A stretch of 64,000 bases of DNA from Bradyrhizobium erythrophlei (GTDB lineage: Bacteria; Pseudomonadota; Alphaproteobacteria; Rhizobiales; Xanthobacteraceae), in contig NZ_LT670849.1 of assembly GCF_900142985.1 (NCBI RefSeq), forward strand, positions 6,464,501 to 6,528,500, written 5' to 3'. Made by a program: the position numbers and the translations under genes. Shown piece by piece: positions 29,725 to 38,671 of the stretch (position 1 is the first letter of the stretch; each line of letters begins with the position of its first letter). The notes under the pieces are model-generated. The model ran no database searches. It was not told the DNA's origin and worked only from the letters and a program-made list of their open reading frames with translations.

Positions 29725-32523
29725 TCAGAGCGTCTTCAGATATTCGATCAGGTCGTAGCGTTCTTCGTCGCTCAAGAGACGGCCGATAACGCCGGGTTTG
29801 CCGGGGCCAGGCGTTCCCTGCAGCGAATGGCCGAGGTTGCTGTTGCCGGGGATCCGGCTGCCGTCCGAAGCCTCGACAGAGAACAGTGTTTCGCCCTTGG
29901 CGCAGGTCAGCTTCTTGCCGGGCTCGACGCGAAAGCCGACCTGCTCCGGATCGAAATCGCGCGTGCCCATGCAGAATTGCGTTGGCCGTTCGGCGGCCGG
30001 CCTGAGCATCCAGTAAAGCGACGGCACCGAGCCGTTATGCAGATAGGGTGCGGTCGCCCACACACCGTTCAAGGGACGCACGCGATAATGCGCTTCCTGG
30101 GCGTTGCCGGGATTGGGGCAATTTTTCCGAGGGCCCCACAGCGCCTGGCGTTCGGCATCCGACAGGTTTTTGCCGTCCATCCATTTCCTGATGGTGAGAT
30201 CGACGACGTCCATCAAGGCAAGCGCGAACGGCATCTCGGCCGTGGAGGAGGCGGGGACATCGGTGCATCCCCAGAATCTTGAAAGATCGCGCGCGGGATC
30301 GAGGCCGAGAAAGCCGGGCACCTTGACCGTGCGTAACGTCAGAACATGAGACTGGGCTGGATCGGTACCCATTCCGCCCACGCCCTTCTGGACTTCCTCA
30401 AGCACCGGCCCGCTCCAAACCCTTTTCCAATGGGATTCGTTTACGGACCAGAAGCTCTTGTCCGGATAATTCTTATCAAACACGGGATCGTTGACCGGCC
30501 CGAGATGGCATTCCACGCATATCTCAGCGTAGATCTTTCGTCCGTTTTCGACCCGTGCGGGTTTGATCTTCCAGGCGTCATCGTCCGGGAACATTTGCGC
30601 GGGCCATGGCGGCGATTTCAGCCCGGCAAAGCGCGGTGGTGTTTGCTCGAAGGGGTTTGATCCCTTCAGCAGATTCTCGATGGCGGCGAGATTTGCGACG
30701 TCGACAGACGAACGAAAGAGCGTATCCGGCGAATAATCGGGCGAGACGTTAAGGAGCGCGGAGACGCCGAGCGCCTCGCCGGCATTGCGAATCAAAGGCT
30801 GCTGAATTGAAGCGTCGTACTGCGCCCAGTAGAACCACGACACGGTCCAGATCGGCGGAAACGACACCGGCGCATCCCGTACATGAAGGTTCTCTTCGAA
30901 GCCCGCAACCCCGCTCAACGCCGGATCGGTCGCGAAAACCTGATTGCCGATCCGGTTCAGTGCATCGAGGCGGCCGTAGCCCTCCTCGGTGTCCTGCTGG
31001 TGCACTCTGTCGTACAGGTTCGATAACGAATCCGCCTGCATCTTCACGAAGGCTCCCGCCTCCAACAGTCCCTTTTTCAGTTCGGCGCGGGCCGCTTTCG
31101 TGGCGCCGGCGCCGAGCACGCGCGTGGCAAAACGGTCGAAGCGGCTCGAGAAAAACAGCGTATAGGCGATGGAGAGACCGGTTGCTTGCTCGAGCTTCAG
31201 GAGATTCACCATCGCCGGACCGCCGTCGTAGCGGATGCTGGTGCCTTTGTAGCGAATGCTGCCGGTGTGGCAGGCGGCGCAAGTCAATCCGATCAGATCG
31301 GGCTGGGCGACCCCGGTTGCGGGGTCGGTCGCGCCGGTCAGGCGTGCAAACCCGACGGGAAGGCCATCGAAATTCTCGACCGGCCACTTGCTCGACAGGG
31401 CTGGCGTCGATGCCGGTGCTTCGGCGGACTCCGCATAGCCATAGCGAAGCAGCGTCGGCTTGTCCGTGTCGATGGCTTTCGGACTGGGGATGAAGCCGAA
31501 GCGCTCAAGATAGCTGGTGTCGCTCAGCAAACCCGGCCGCGAAAACAGATGGATGCGCGGCTGCTCCAGCGCCACGAACCAGGCGTAGGGCACGGGAAAC
31601 GTCTTGGTGCCCTGGCTCGCATGGTGAAACCAGTGCCGGTCTTCGGTCGACCAGTTCTGATCGAGCCAGCGGGCCGTCTTGACCGGCGGCATGTTCGGCA
31701 GAGGGGAGGGCAGCAACTGCGCCAGCTTGTTCACGGGGCCGGGCAGCGCGGCGAGCCGCGTCTGAAGCCAATCCGGAAACTGGGTGATTGCCACAAGCGC
31801 CAGGACCGCGGCCGCAACTGTTGCGGAGATCACCCAGCCGAAAAAGCGAAGAAGGCGGCTCGGCGGCACCGGCCCCGCCGCGAGCCTTGCCACGATGCGC
31901 GCGGGAAATTTCCGCTCCACGAACAACGTCTTGACTTCCGTGACGCTGAGATAGCGGTCATCGCCTTCGCCCTTGCCCATGATATTGAGCAGGACCGGCC
32001 ATTCGCCGTTCATCAACAGGCGATCGATCGGACGCCGATGTCCCTTGGCGCGCTCGAAATTGGCGTTCATGTAGGTCGTGATCTGCTGCGAATTCAGCCC
32101 GCGTTCGGCGCCACCAGAGGGATTTGCGTAATCCGAGCCAAATTCGCCAAGGCGCGCGATCTCGGATTCGTCCACCTCGCCGTCGACAGTGAGGATTCGC
32201 GAGCCGGCGCCATGCTTGTCGAGCGGGCCGTTACGCAATTCGTCGAGGACCGCGCCCGACCACCAGCTTTTGAACAGCCGCAGCGGATTGAGCCCATTTG
32301 CGATCAGTGCGACCCCATAGATTTCCATTCCGGCGAGGCGCTCCTTCAGGCCTTTTTCGCCAGTCGCAGCTTCGATGGTGCCGGTCAGTTTCGGCAGCGG
32401 AACCGTGTGTCCGCCGACATAGCCGTTGGCGACGAGGCCGCGCAAGAACGGGCAGGGATTGTTGGGGGAAACGGGAATCTGTTGGCTGGTGCCGGCAGAT
32501 GAATTGGCGTGCGTATCAGACAT
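29725..32523 (-). CDS. Di-haem cytochrome c with unassigned N-terminal cytoplasmic domain (RoxA-like superfamily)
   Basis: 932 residues from ATG 32521-32523 (MSDTHAN, after GGGGATTGCAGG). Three parts: residues 1-215, a soluble domain with NPCPFLRGLVANGYVGGH at about 22-39 and an EF-hand-like TVDGEVDESEIARLG at about 112-126; one transmembrane helix at about 225-248; and a periplasmic cytochrome region of about 650 residues with two haem c sites, CAACHTG (about 415-421) and CVECHLG (about 669-675), plus APYLHNGSVPSLYWML near 825. The cytochrome half resembles long di-haem peroxidase/RoxA-type proteins; reaction unknown. PCP at the N-terminus recalls haem-thiolate Peroxidase_2 enzymes, but this is only a motif-level likeness. 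No redox partner is encoded nearby. Confidence 0.8.
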   Translation of the reverse strand: MSDTHANSSAGTSQQIPVSPNNPCPFLRGLVANGYVGGHTVPLPKLTGTIEAATGEKGLKERLAGMEIYGVALIANGLNPLRLFKSWWSGAVLDELRNGPLDKHGAGSRILTVDGEVDESEIARLGEFGSDYANPSGGAERGLNSQQITTYMNANFERAKGHRRPIDRLLMNGEWPVLLNIMGKGEGDDRYLSVTEVKTLFVERKFPARIVARLAAGPVPPSRLLRFFGWVISATVAAAVLALVAITQFPDWLQTRLAALPGPVNKLAQLLPSPLPNMPPVKTARWLDQNWSTEDRHWFHHASQGTKTFPVPYAWFVALEQPRIHLFSRPGLLSDTSYLERFGFIPSPKAIDTDKPTLLRYGYAESAEAPASTPALSSKWPVENFDGLPVGFARLTGATDPATGVAQPDLIGLTCAACHTGSIRYKGTSIRYDGGPAMVNLLKLEQATGLSIAYTLFFSSRFDRFATRVLGAGATKAARAELKKGLLEAGAFVKMQADSLSNLYDRVHQQDTEEGYGRLDALNRIGNQVFATDPALSGVAGFEENLHVRDAPVSFPPIWTVSWFYWAQYDASIQQPLIRNAGEALGVSALLNVSPDYSPDTLFRSSVDVANLAAIENLLKGSNPFEQTPPRFAGLKSPPWPAQMFPDDDAWKIKPARVENGRKIYAEICVECHLGPVNDPVFDKNYPDKSFWSVNESHWKRVWSGPVLEEVQKGVGGMGTDPAQSHVLTLRTVKVPGFLGLDPARDLSRFWGCTDVPASSTAEMPFALALMDVVDLTIRKWMDGKNLSDAERQALWGPRKNCPNPGNAQEAHYRVRPLNGVWATAPYLHNGSVPSLYWMLRPAAERPTQFCMGTRDFDPEQVGFRVEPGKKLTCAKGETLFSVEASDGSRIPGNSNLGHSLQGTPGPGKPGVIGRLLSDEERYDLIEYLKTL

Positions 32524-32721
32524 GGCCTGCAATCCCCAAAATACGACGTTGCCAAACGGACCGGCGTTGAATTGAAAATCAAAACTCGCCTCGCTCTACC
32601 TTCAGTTGAGCATTGGCGGAATCGGGCGGAGTGTCAATTCTACGCAGGCAACTAGCGCGGCGCAATTTGTCGGGACACGCGCGGCGCGTGGCCCGATCTC
32701 CGCCGAATAAACGAGGCTGAT

Positions 32722-34473
32722 CTAGTTGGAGGGAACGCCCGCTTTCAAAAGCCCGTCCCGGTAGTGGGCAATGTCGGCGGGGTTTTTCCAGCGGAAATTC
32801 CGCAAGTGTCGTTCGACTGTCATGGAAGGGAAACAGTTCAAGAGGACCGCGGTCGCCTTTGCGGCTTCTTCCCTTCGACCAGACTGCGCGAGCGCTGCGG
32901 CCCTGACCGAGAGCACCTGGAGATGATTGGGATTGAGGTACAAGGCCTCCCGCGCCCAGGACAGGGACGCGTCGTATTGCTTCAACAAATAGTGGGCGAA
33001 GGCGAGTAACGCTGTCCATTTGTATCGGGGGTCACTGTTGCCGCGCTGCACGGCGGTGGAAAACAGCTCGATCGCCTGCTGATGCTCGCCTTCGGAGAAA
33101 TGACATATTCCGAGAATGCCGCGCGCGCCCATGTCATACGGGTTGAGGTTCACCGCTCTTTTCGCGGCATCCATCGCCGTGTCGTGGTTTCCCTCCATCG
33201 CATGCATGTAGGACAGAAGGCCAAAGGCGAAGGAGGAGCGGGGATCGAGCCGGACACTGCTTTCGGCGAGGCTCATCGCCTCCGTCCACAGTTCCTTGGT
33301 GCTCTTGATCCATCCGTATTGGACGCCTTGCACCATGATCGTGGCGAGGTAGGCGCGTGCAATCGAAAGCGAAGGGTCGAGAACGGTGGCCTGCCTGAAC
33401 AAGTCGATCGAGGTTTCGAAATCGGCTTTGGTGTGGCGGTAGTAGTGGGAGAGACCTTTCAGGAACCGGTCCCACGCGGTCGGGTCGGCCGACGGCCGGG
33501 CAGGGGCCGACGCCTCGGCTCGGAAAATTTCAGGCGCGATCGCCGCCGACAGATTCGTGGTGAGTTCGTCCTGCATCGCAAAGAGGTCACCGATATCGCT
33601 GTCGTACCGGTTGGCCCACAATTGCTCGCCGCTTTCAGGGGAAATCAGTTGCGCCGTCACCCGGATCTTGTTGCCGGCGCGCCGCACCGAACCCTGGATC
33701 AGATAGGTTGCGTCGATTTCGCGTGCGATCAGGCGTGTCGAGAGATCTTTGCCCTTGAAAGAGAACGTCGCGTTTCGGCTCAGCACCCGAAAGAACGATT
33801 GCAGCGACAAGGCGTGGATGAGGTCCTCGGTCAGGCCGTCGGAGAAATACTCTTCGGCGTGGTCGCTGAGATTGACGAAGGGCAGCACGCCGACGATGGC
33901 GGTCCGGTACTGTGCGGGGAGATTCGCTTTATTGTGGAGATCGCGGTCGTCGGTGGCGGTTCTGGCCGGATCCCAGGTCCATACGCTGATCGCTTCCTCG
34001 ATGTTCTTGAACCGGCGGCTGCCGGCATCGATCAGCGGAACGTGAATGTGCTTGCTCGCTTCCTGGTAGGCCTTGCCGGAAACCGCGACGCCTCCGGGAG
34101 TTGCGACAGACTCCAGGCGGACGGCGATGTTGACGCCGTCGCCGAAAACCTCGTCCTCATCGGCCATGACGTCGCCCATGTGGACGCCGAGACGAAACTG
34201 CATGAGCCGATCTGTGGGCAACTGGCTGTTGCGCTCAGCCATCAGGTTCTGCAGCTCGATCGACGATTGCAGCGCGCCAACGACGCTCGGGTATTCGAGC
34301 AAAAATCCATCGCCGGTGTTCTTCACCAGACGGCCGCCGTGATTGAGGATGATCGGGTAGATCGCACTGCGGTGGGCCTTGAAGATCGCATGCGTGCCTT
34401 CTTCGTCAGCGCCCATCATGCGGGAGTAGCCGGCGACATCAGCGCAAACGATGGCAGCCAGGCGTCTCTCCAT
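32722..34473 (-). CDS. Class III nucleotide cyclase fused to TolB-like and TPR domains
   Basis: 583 residues from ATG 34471-34473 (MERRLAAIV). The class III cyclase domain occupies about residues 3-165: first metal Asp in CADVAGYSRMM, second in NTGDGFLLEYPS, and GVHMGDVMADEDEVFGDGVN. A TolB-like segment follows (VLPFVNLSDHAEEYFSDGLTE to VRRAGNKIRVTAQLISPESG, about 195-300), then TPR repeats to the C-terminus (SLSIARAYLATIM; PYDMGARGILGICHFSEGEHQ). This architecture is expanded in Bradyrhizobium. There is no transmembrane helix, so it is probably cytosolic. The product is likely cAMP; sequence alone does not settle cAMP versus cGMP. Confidence 0.92.
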   Translation of the reverse strand: MERRLAAIVCADVAGYSRMMGADEEGTHAIFKAHRSAIYPIILNHGGRLVKNTGDGFLLEYPSVVGALQSSIELQNLMAERNSQLPTDRLMQFRLGVHMGDVMADEDEVFGDGVNIAVRLESVATPGGVAVSGKAYQEASKHIHVPLIDAGSRRFKNIEEAISVWTWDPARTATDDRDLHNKANLPAQYRTAIVGVLPFVNLSDHAEEYFSDGLTEDLIHALSLQSFFRVLSRNATFSFKGKDLSTRLIAREIDATYLIQGSVRRAGNKIRVTAQLISPESGEQLWANRYDSDIGDLFAMQDELTTNLSAAIAPEIFRAEASAPARPSADPTAWDRFLKGLSHYYRHTKADFETSIDLFRQATVLDPSLSIARAYLATIMVQGVQYGWIKSTKELWTEAMSLAESSVRLDPRSSFAFGLLSYMHAMEGNHDTAMDAAKRAVNLNPYDMGARGILGICHFSEGEHQQAIELFSTAVQRGNSDPRYKWTALLAFAHYLLKQYDASLSWAREALYLNPNHLQVLSVRAAALAQSGRREEAAKATAVLLNCFPSMTVERHLRNFRWKNPADIAHYRDGLLKAGVPSN

Positions 34474-34600
34474 CCTCAAGCCTTCTCCAGTGGTCGCGCT
34501 TCGCGCACGTCATCGTCCGTTCGGCGTACATCAAGGTAAGCGGTCGTGGAAGCGAATCCAATGACTTAAGTGTGGACGCCGCAAACACCTCCGTAAGTGT

Positions 34601-35542
34601 TCATCCGTGAACAATTGCCTTGGCGATCATGCAATGAATACCCTTGGAACCGTTGACCGTTTGCGTGACCCGCAGATCGGCCGCCAGGCTGCACAACGTG
34701 TAGGCATCCTCACGCGACAGGTTTCGCTTTTCGCCGATCAGCACGATCATGTCACGCAGCGCCCGGACGACGCACTGGTCGAGATCGGGATCCATGGCCA
34801 TCGTCATATAATGGGTCGGCGTCTCGGCGCGCGGGTAGTCGAGCCGCAGGTCCTTGCGCAGCGTCAATTTGAAACGGCCCTGCAGCGCCGTTTCGATGGC
34901 CGTGACGCAGACTTCGCCGTCGCCCTGAACGCCGTGGCCGTCGCCGCAGGAAAACAGGGCGCCCGGCACGAACACCGGCAAATAGAGCTTGGCGCCCGGC
35001 GTCAGCTCCTTGTTGTCGAGATTGCCGCCCATCGCACGCGGGATCAGCGAAGTGATGCGGCCCCAGGCGGGCGGCGGCGCCACACCCATCACGCCGAAGA
35101 ACGGCGAAAGCGGCAGTTCCAGCCCCCACGGCATCCGGCCCACCATCCGCTTTCTGTCCAGCGGAATGTTCATCAACCTCGGCGTATGGAAATCGTCCGG
35201 CAAGGTGCCCGCCAGCGGCCGGATAAGATTATAGCCCCAGTCCTGGCGCAGCTGGATATCGAGGATATCGACTTCAAGCACGTCGCCGGGCTCGGCGCCG
35301 GCGATGGCGACCGGTCCGGTCAGGATATGGCCCGGTACCATCCGTTCGCTTTTGGCATGAACTTCATCAAGTTCGGGCGGAACGTGAAATTGGCTGCGGT
35401 CCGGCACCACCTCCGGCCCGCCGCTGATGGTGTCGACGGTGATCTCATCGCCACTTTCGATCGTAAGGACGGGCCGCAATTTGGCTTCGAAGAAGCCCCA
35501 ATGGCAGGTTTCGGGGCTGGCTTGCAGGTGATGATGTTTCAT
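34601..35542 (-). CDS. Acetamidase/formamidase family protein
   Basis: 313-residue member of the FmdA_AmdA family, which hydrolyses short amides (formamide, acetamide) to ammonia and a carboxylate. Motifs: LTIESGDEITVDTISGG near residue 28-44, GPVAIAGAEPGDVLEVDIL near 78-96, VPGALFSCGDGHGVQGDGEVC (about 192-212), the most conserved stretch of the family, and YMTMAMDPDLDQCVVRAL. Length is normal. The substrate is not determined. Divergent from the YdcF-type gene with 84 bp between starts. Confidence 0.92.
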   Translation of the reverse strand: MKHHHLQASPETCHWGFFEAKLRPVLTIESGDEITVDTISGGPEVVPDRSQFHVPPELDEVHAKSERMVPGHILTGPVAIAGAEPGDVLEVDILDIQLRQDWGYNLIRPLAGTLPDDFHTPRLMNIPLDRKRMVGRMPWGLELPLSPFFGVMGVAPPPAWGRITSLIPRAMGGNLDNKELTPGAKLYLPVFVPGALFSCGDGHGVQGDGEVCVTAIETALQGRFKLTLRKDLRLDYPRAETPTHYMTMAMDPDLDQCVVRALRDMIVLIGEKRNLSREDAYTLCSLAADLRVTQTVNGSKGIHCMIAKAIVHG

Positions 35543-35626
35543 GACGGGTCTTCTGTACGGAGTGGACGTCGCGTATGACGCTGTATCAGAGATATCGCCG
35601 GCAAATTGTGGATTCTGGGGGAGCTC

Positions 35627-36430
35627 GTGTTTTTTTTACTATCGAAAACGCTGGGCACCATGCTGATGCCGGTGAACTTTCTGATCGGCATCGGGATGCT
35701 GGGTGCGCTTCTTCTGGCGACCCGGTACGCCAGGTCTGGCCGCTGGCTTCTGGTGGTTTCGGTTCTGCTTTTGGCGTTATGCGGATTTTCTCCGCTCGGA
35801 CGGCTCTTGCTGCTGCCGCTTGAAGAGCGGTTTCCATCGTGGGATCCGGCCCACGGCGCGCCCGATGGCATTGTTGTGCTGGGTGGGGCGATCGATCCCG
35901 ATCTGTCCGCGGCGCTTGGCAGACCGGCTCTTGGCCGTTCGGGCGACCGGATGGTTGCGACGGCGGAGCTTGCCCGGCGCTATCCGAAGGCCCGTGTCGT
36001 TTTTTCCGGCGGCAACGCCAACCTGGTCGGCGATGATTCCGCCAAGGAGGCCGACTATGGGCTGTCCATGCTGGAAGACCTCGGTGTTGCCAGGGAGCGG
36101 CTGGAGGCCGAGCGGTTGTCGCGCAACACGGTGGAAAATGCCGAATTCGTCAAAAGAACAGCCAAGCCCAAGCCAGGCGAACGTTGGCTGCTGGTGACAT
36201 CGGCCTACCACATGCCGCGCTCGATCGGCCTGTTCCGCAAGGCGGGATTTGAGGTTGAGGCCTATCCGGTCGATCGGCGCACCAGCCGATCCGACGTTTT
36301 CCAGTTTTCGTCGGTTTCGACCAACGGTCTGGACCGTACCGACATCGCCATGCGCGAATGGATTGGTCTTCTCGCCTACCGGCTGACCGGGAAGATCGAC
36401 GATCTCCTGCCGGGACCGAGCCAGAAGTAG
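35627..36430 (+). CDS. YdcF family (DUF218/ElyC-like) membrane protein
   Basis: 267 residues from GTG 35627, which has GGGGGAG 4 bp upstream; a TTG seven codons earlier (35606) lacks one. Two N-terminal helices (about 10-30 and 35-55) anchor a DUF218 domain at about 75-245: IVVLGGAIDPD, VVFSGGNANLVGDDSAKEAD, RLEAERLSRNTVENAEF and LLVTSAYHMPRSIGLFRKAGF. ElyC, the best studied relative, is linked to envelope homeostasis and undecaprenyl-phosphate use in E. coli; whether that applies here is inference. Confidence 0.9.
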   Translation: MFFLLSKTLGTMLMPVNFLIGIGMLGALLLATRYARSGRWLLVVSVLLLALCGFSPLGRLLLLPLEERFPSWDPAHGAPDGIVVLGGAIDPDLSAALGRPALGRSGDRMVATAELARRYPKARVVFSGGNANLVGDDSAKEADYGLSMLEDLGVARERLEAERLSRNTVENAEFVKRTAKPKPGERWLLVTSAYHMPRSIGLFRKAGFEVEAYPVDRRTSRSDVFQFSSVSTNGLDRTDIAMREWIGLLAYRLTGKIDDLLPGPSQK

Positions 36431-36466
36431 CGAAGCCCCAATGGTCGCAAGCACGCGACAATCAGG

Positions 36467-36542
36467 CTAGTGTCCGGGTTCCGACATTCGTATCTTTTAG
36501 CCGCGGGCACTTTTACGAATGTCAGAACCAAACGGACACTAG
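36467..36542. repeat. Palindromic repeat, first of a pair
   Basis: Outer arms CTAGTGTCCG (36467-36476) / CGGACACTAG (36533-36542), inner arms TTCCGACATTCGTA (36479-36492) / TACGAATGTCAGAA (36514-36527) with one mismatch. A second palindrome starts 13 bp later. The layout matches the pair at 1414-1575. Confidence 0.7.
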
Positions 36543-36555
36543 CAAATATATGATG

Positions 36556-36632
36556 CTGGTATGGCTTTGACTCTGACGTTCCTTTGAAGTGATCGCCGCG
36601 AAACTGAAAGGAACGTCACAGTGCCACACCAG
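36556..36632. repeat. Palindromic repeat, second of a pair
   Basis: Arms CTGGTATGGC (36556-36565) and TGACGTTCCTTT (36574-36585) against AAAGGAACGTCA (36607-36618) and GTGCCACACCAG (36621-36632), imperfect in the outer part. It lies directly upstream of the DUF169 gene. It is similar in design to 1498-1575. Confidence 0.65.
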
Positions 36633-36672
36633 TATTGCGGCTAACAAGAACGCCAATCCGGGAGCAAGCGCC

Positions 36673-37458
36673 ATGCAACAACAGACATCGTCGGAAACGT
36701 TTGATCCCGTCAGCATGGTCGCGGAGCTCAATAACCTGCTTCGGCTCAAGACAACGGTGATCGGCCTGAAAATGTTTGCCACCGTCGAGGAGATGGCAGC
36801 GATCCCGAAAATCAGGCGGCCGAGCGCAATCCACACCACCGACCAGATCGTAAGCATGGCCTCGCGGCTCGGCTGGACGGTCGGCATCACAGGTGACGAT
36901 CTTGCGGGCGCGCAGTGCCGCGCCGTGATCGGATTGGGACCGCAGGACGAGACGTGGCGTGCGGGAGCAAATTATGTCGGGGTGTGGCACGGCACAGCCG
37001 AAGATGCGCGCAAGCGCCAGGAAGCGCTCGACGTCGTTCCTTTCGGCCACTACCAGGCGATGGCGGTCAGTCCGCTCGCGAGCGGCCGGCTCGATCCGCC
37101 GGATATCTGCCTCGTTTATGCGACGCCGGGGCAGATGATCATCCTGATCAACGGGCTGCAATATACCGGCTACAAGAAGTTCGAATGGAGCGTCGTCGGC
37201 GAGACGGCGTGCGCTGATTCCTGGGGGCGGGCGATCAAGACCGGCGAGCCGTCGCTGTCGTTGCCGTGTTTCGCCGAGCGCCGCTATGGCGGCGTGCCGG
37301 ACGAGGAAATGCTGATGGCGCTCAAGCCTTCCGATCTCGCCAAGGCGATCGTTGGCATGAAACAACTGGCGAAGAACGGCTTGCGCTATCCGATCGCGCC
37401 CTATGGTATCCAGAGCGACGTTCGTGCCGGCATGGGCGTTTCCTACGGCAAGAAGTAA
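36673..37458 (+). CDS. DUF169 domain protein
   Basis: 261-residue cytosolic protein of the DUF169 (COG2043) family, of unknown function. ATG 36673 follows CGGGAGCAAGCG; the frame is open back to 36589 but that lies inside the palindromic repeat. Typical parts: ELNNLLRLKTTVIGLKMF near residue 16-33, a Cys in DDLAGAQCRAVIGLG (about 80), the ICLVYATPGQMIILINGLQY centre and AIVGMKQLAKNGLRYPIAPYG at the C-terminus. Three further Cys (in ICL, TACAD, LPCFAE) could form a metal site. The downstream reductase starts 28 bp later, so both are probably one operon. Confidence 0.85.
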   Translation: MQQQTSSETFDPVSMVAELNNLLRLKTTVIGLKMFATVEEMAAIPKIRRPSAIHTTDQIVSMASRLGWTVGITGDDLAGAQCRAVIGLGPQDETWRAGANYVGVWHGTAEDARKRQEALDVVPFGHYQAMAVSPLASGRLDPPDICLVYATPGQMIILINGLQYTGYKKFEWSVVGETACADSWGRAIKTGEPSLSLPCFAERRYGGVPDEEMLMALKPSDLAKAIVGMKQLAKNGLRYPIAPYGIQSDVRAGMGVSYGKK

Positions 37459-37486
37459 GACGCGTTTTCAAGTTCAGGGAATTCAA

Positions 37487-38671
37487 ATGACATCTTCGCC
37501 CAAGTTCGACATCGTGGTGTATGGCGCGACCGGATTCACCGGTCAGCTCGTCGCCGAATATCTGGCCGCGCATTACCGTGGCGACGCGCGATTGAAATGG
37601 GCGATGGCCGGGCGGAGCATGGACAAGCTTGCCAAGGTGCGCGACGCCATCGGAGCGCCCGCCGACACACCGCTAATCGTCGCCGACGCCAGCGATCCCG
37701 GCTCGATCAAGGCGATGGTCGATCAGACCAGGTCGGTCGTGACCACGGTCGGTCCGTACCTGCTCTACGGCAACGAACTGATAGCGGCTTGCGCGTCCTC
37801 GGGCACCGACTATTTCGATCTTTGCGGCGAGGTGCCGTGGATGCGGCGGATGATCGACGCCCATCAGGCGACCGCAGAGCGGAGCGGTGCACGCATCGTG
37901 TTTTCGTGCGGGTACGATTCCCTGCCTTTCGAACTCGGCGTTTTCACCTGCGAGGAGGCCGCGAAGAAAGCATTCGGCGCGCCTGTTACCCGGGTCAAGG
38001 GACGCATTCGAGCCATGAAGGGCACGTTCTCCGGCGGCACGGCGGCGAGCGGCAAGGCCATATTTGACGCTGCGGCGAAAGATCCGAGCCTGCTGACGCT
38101 GGTGCGCGATCCCTTCGCTTTGACGCCGGGATTTAGCGGGCCGAAGCAACCGCCCGGCAACAGGCCGGTCTATGACGAGGATTTGCAGACCTGGTTGACG
38201 CCATTCTTCATGGCGAACATCAACACGCGCAATGTCCATCGCTCCAATGCGCTCCTGGGTTTCCCCTATGGGCAAGACTTCGTCTACGACGAGATGCAGA
38301 TCGCCGGACCGGGCGAGGAGGGCGAGGCCAGGGCCAAGCGCATCATGGCGGCCAACAACAATCTGGCCTCGGGGGCTGCGGTCCCCAAGCCGGGCGAGGG
38401 CCCTTCGAAGGAAGAGCGGGAGAGCGGCTATTACGATCTGCTGTTCGTCGGAATTTCCCCGGACGGCCGTCAGGTCCGTACGTCGGTCAAGGGCGATCGC
38501 GATCCGGGCTACGGGTCGACGTCCAAGATGATTTCAGAATGCGCGATCTGCCTGCTGCGGGACACGCCCGACGTTCCAGCGGGAATCTGGACACCGGGCG
38601 CGGCCATGCAACACAGACTGATCAAGCGGCTTGTCGATCACGCAGGCCTGACGTTTCAGGTCGAGGCGTGA
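37487..38671 (+). CDS. Saccharopine dehydrogenase-like reductase (trans-acting enoyl reductase family)
   Basis: 394 residues from ATG 37487. An N-terminal Rossmann fold (FDIVVYGATGFTGQLVAEYL, residues 7-26) and the catalytic-type segment SCGYDSLPFELGVF match the saccharopine dehydrogenase NADP-binding group that includes mycobacterial trans-acting enoyl reductase; lysine metabolism is not implied. Conserved GTDYFDLCGEVPW lies near residue 105. The substrate is unknown. The 3' end overlaps the convergent FAD monooxygenase gene by 50 bp, an unusually large overlap that still leaves both C-termini conserved-looking. Confidence 0.87.
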   Translation: MTSSPKFDIVVYGATGFTGQLVAEYLAAHYRGDARLKWAMAGRSMDKLAKVRDAIGAPADTPLIVADASDPGSIKAMVDQTRSVVTTVGPYLLYGNELIAACASSGTDYFDLCGEVPWMRRMIDAHQATAERSGARIVFSCGYDSLPFELGVFTCEEAAKKAFGAPVTRVKGRIRAMKGTFSGGTAASGKAIFDAAAKDPSLLTLVRDPFALTPGFSGPKQPPGNRPVYDEDLQTWLTPFFMANINTRNVHRSNALLGFPYGQDFVYDEMQIAGPGEEGEARAKRIMAANNNLASGAAVPKPGEGPSKEERESGYYDLLFVGISPDGRQVRTSVKGDRDPGYGSTSKMISECAICLLRDTPDVPAGIWTPGAAMQHRLIKRLVDHAGLTFQVEA

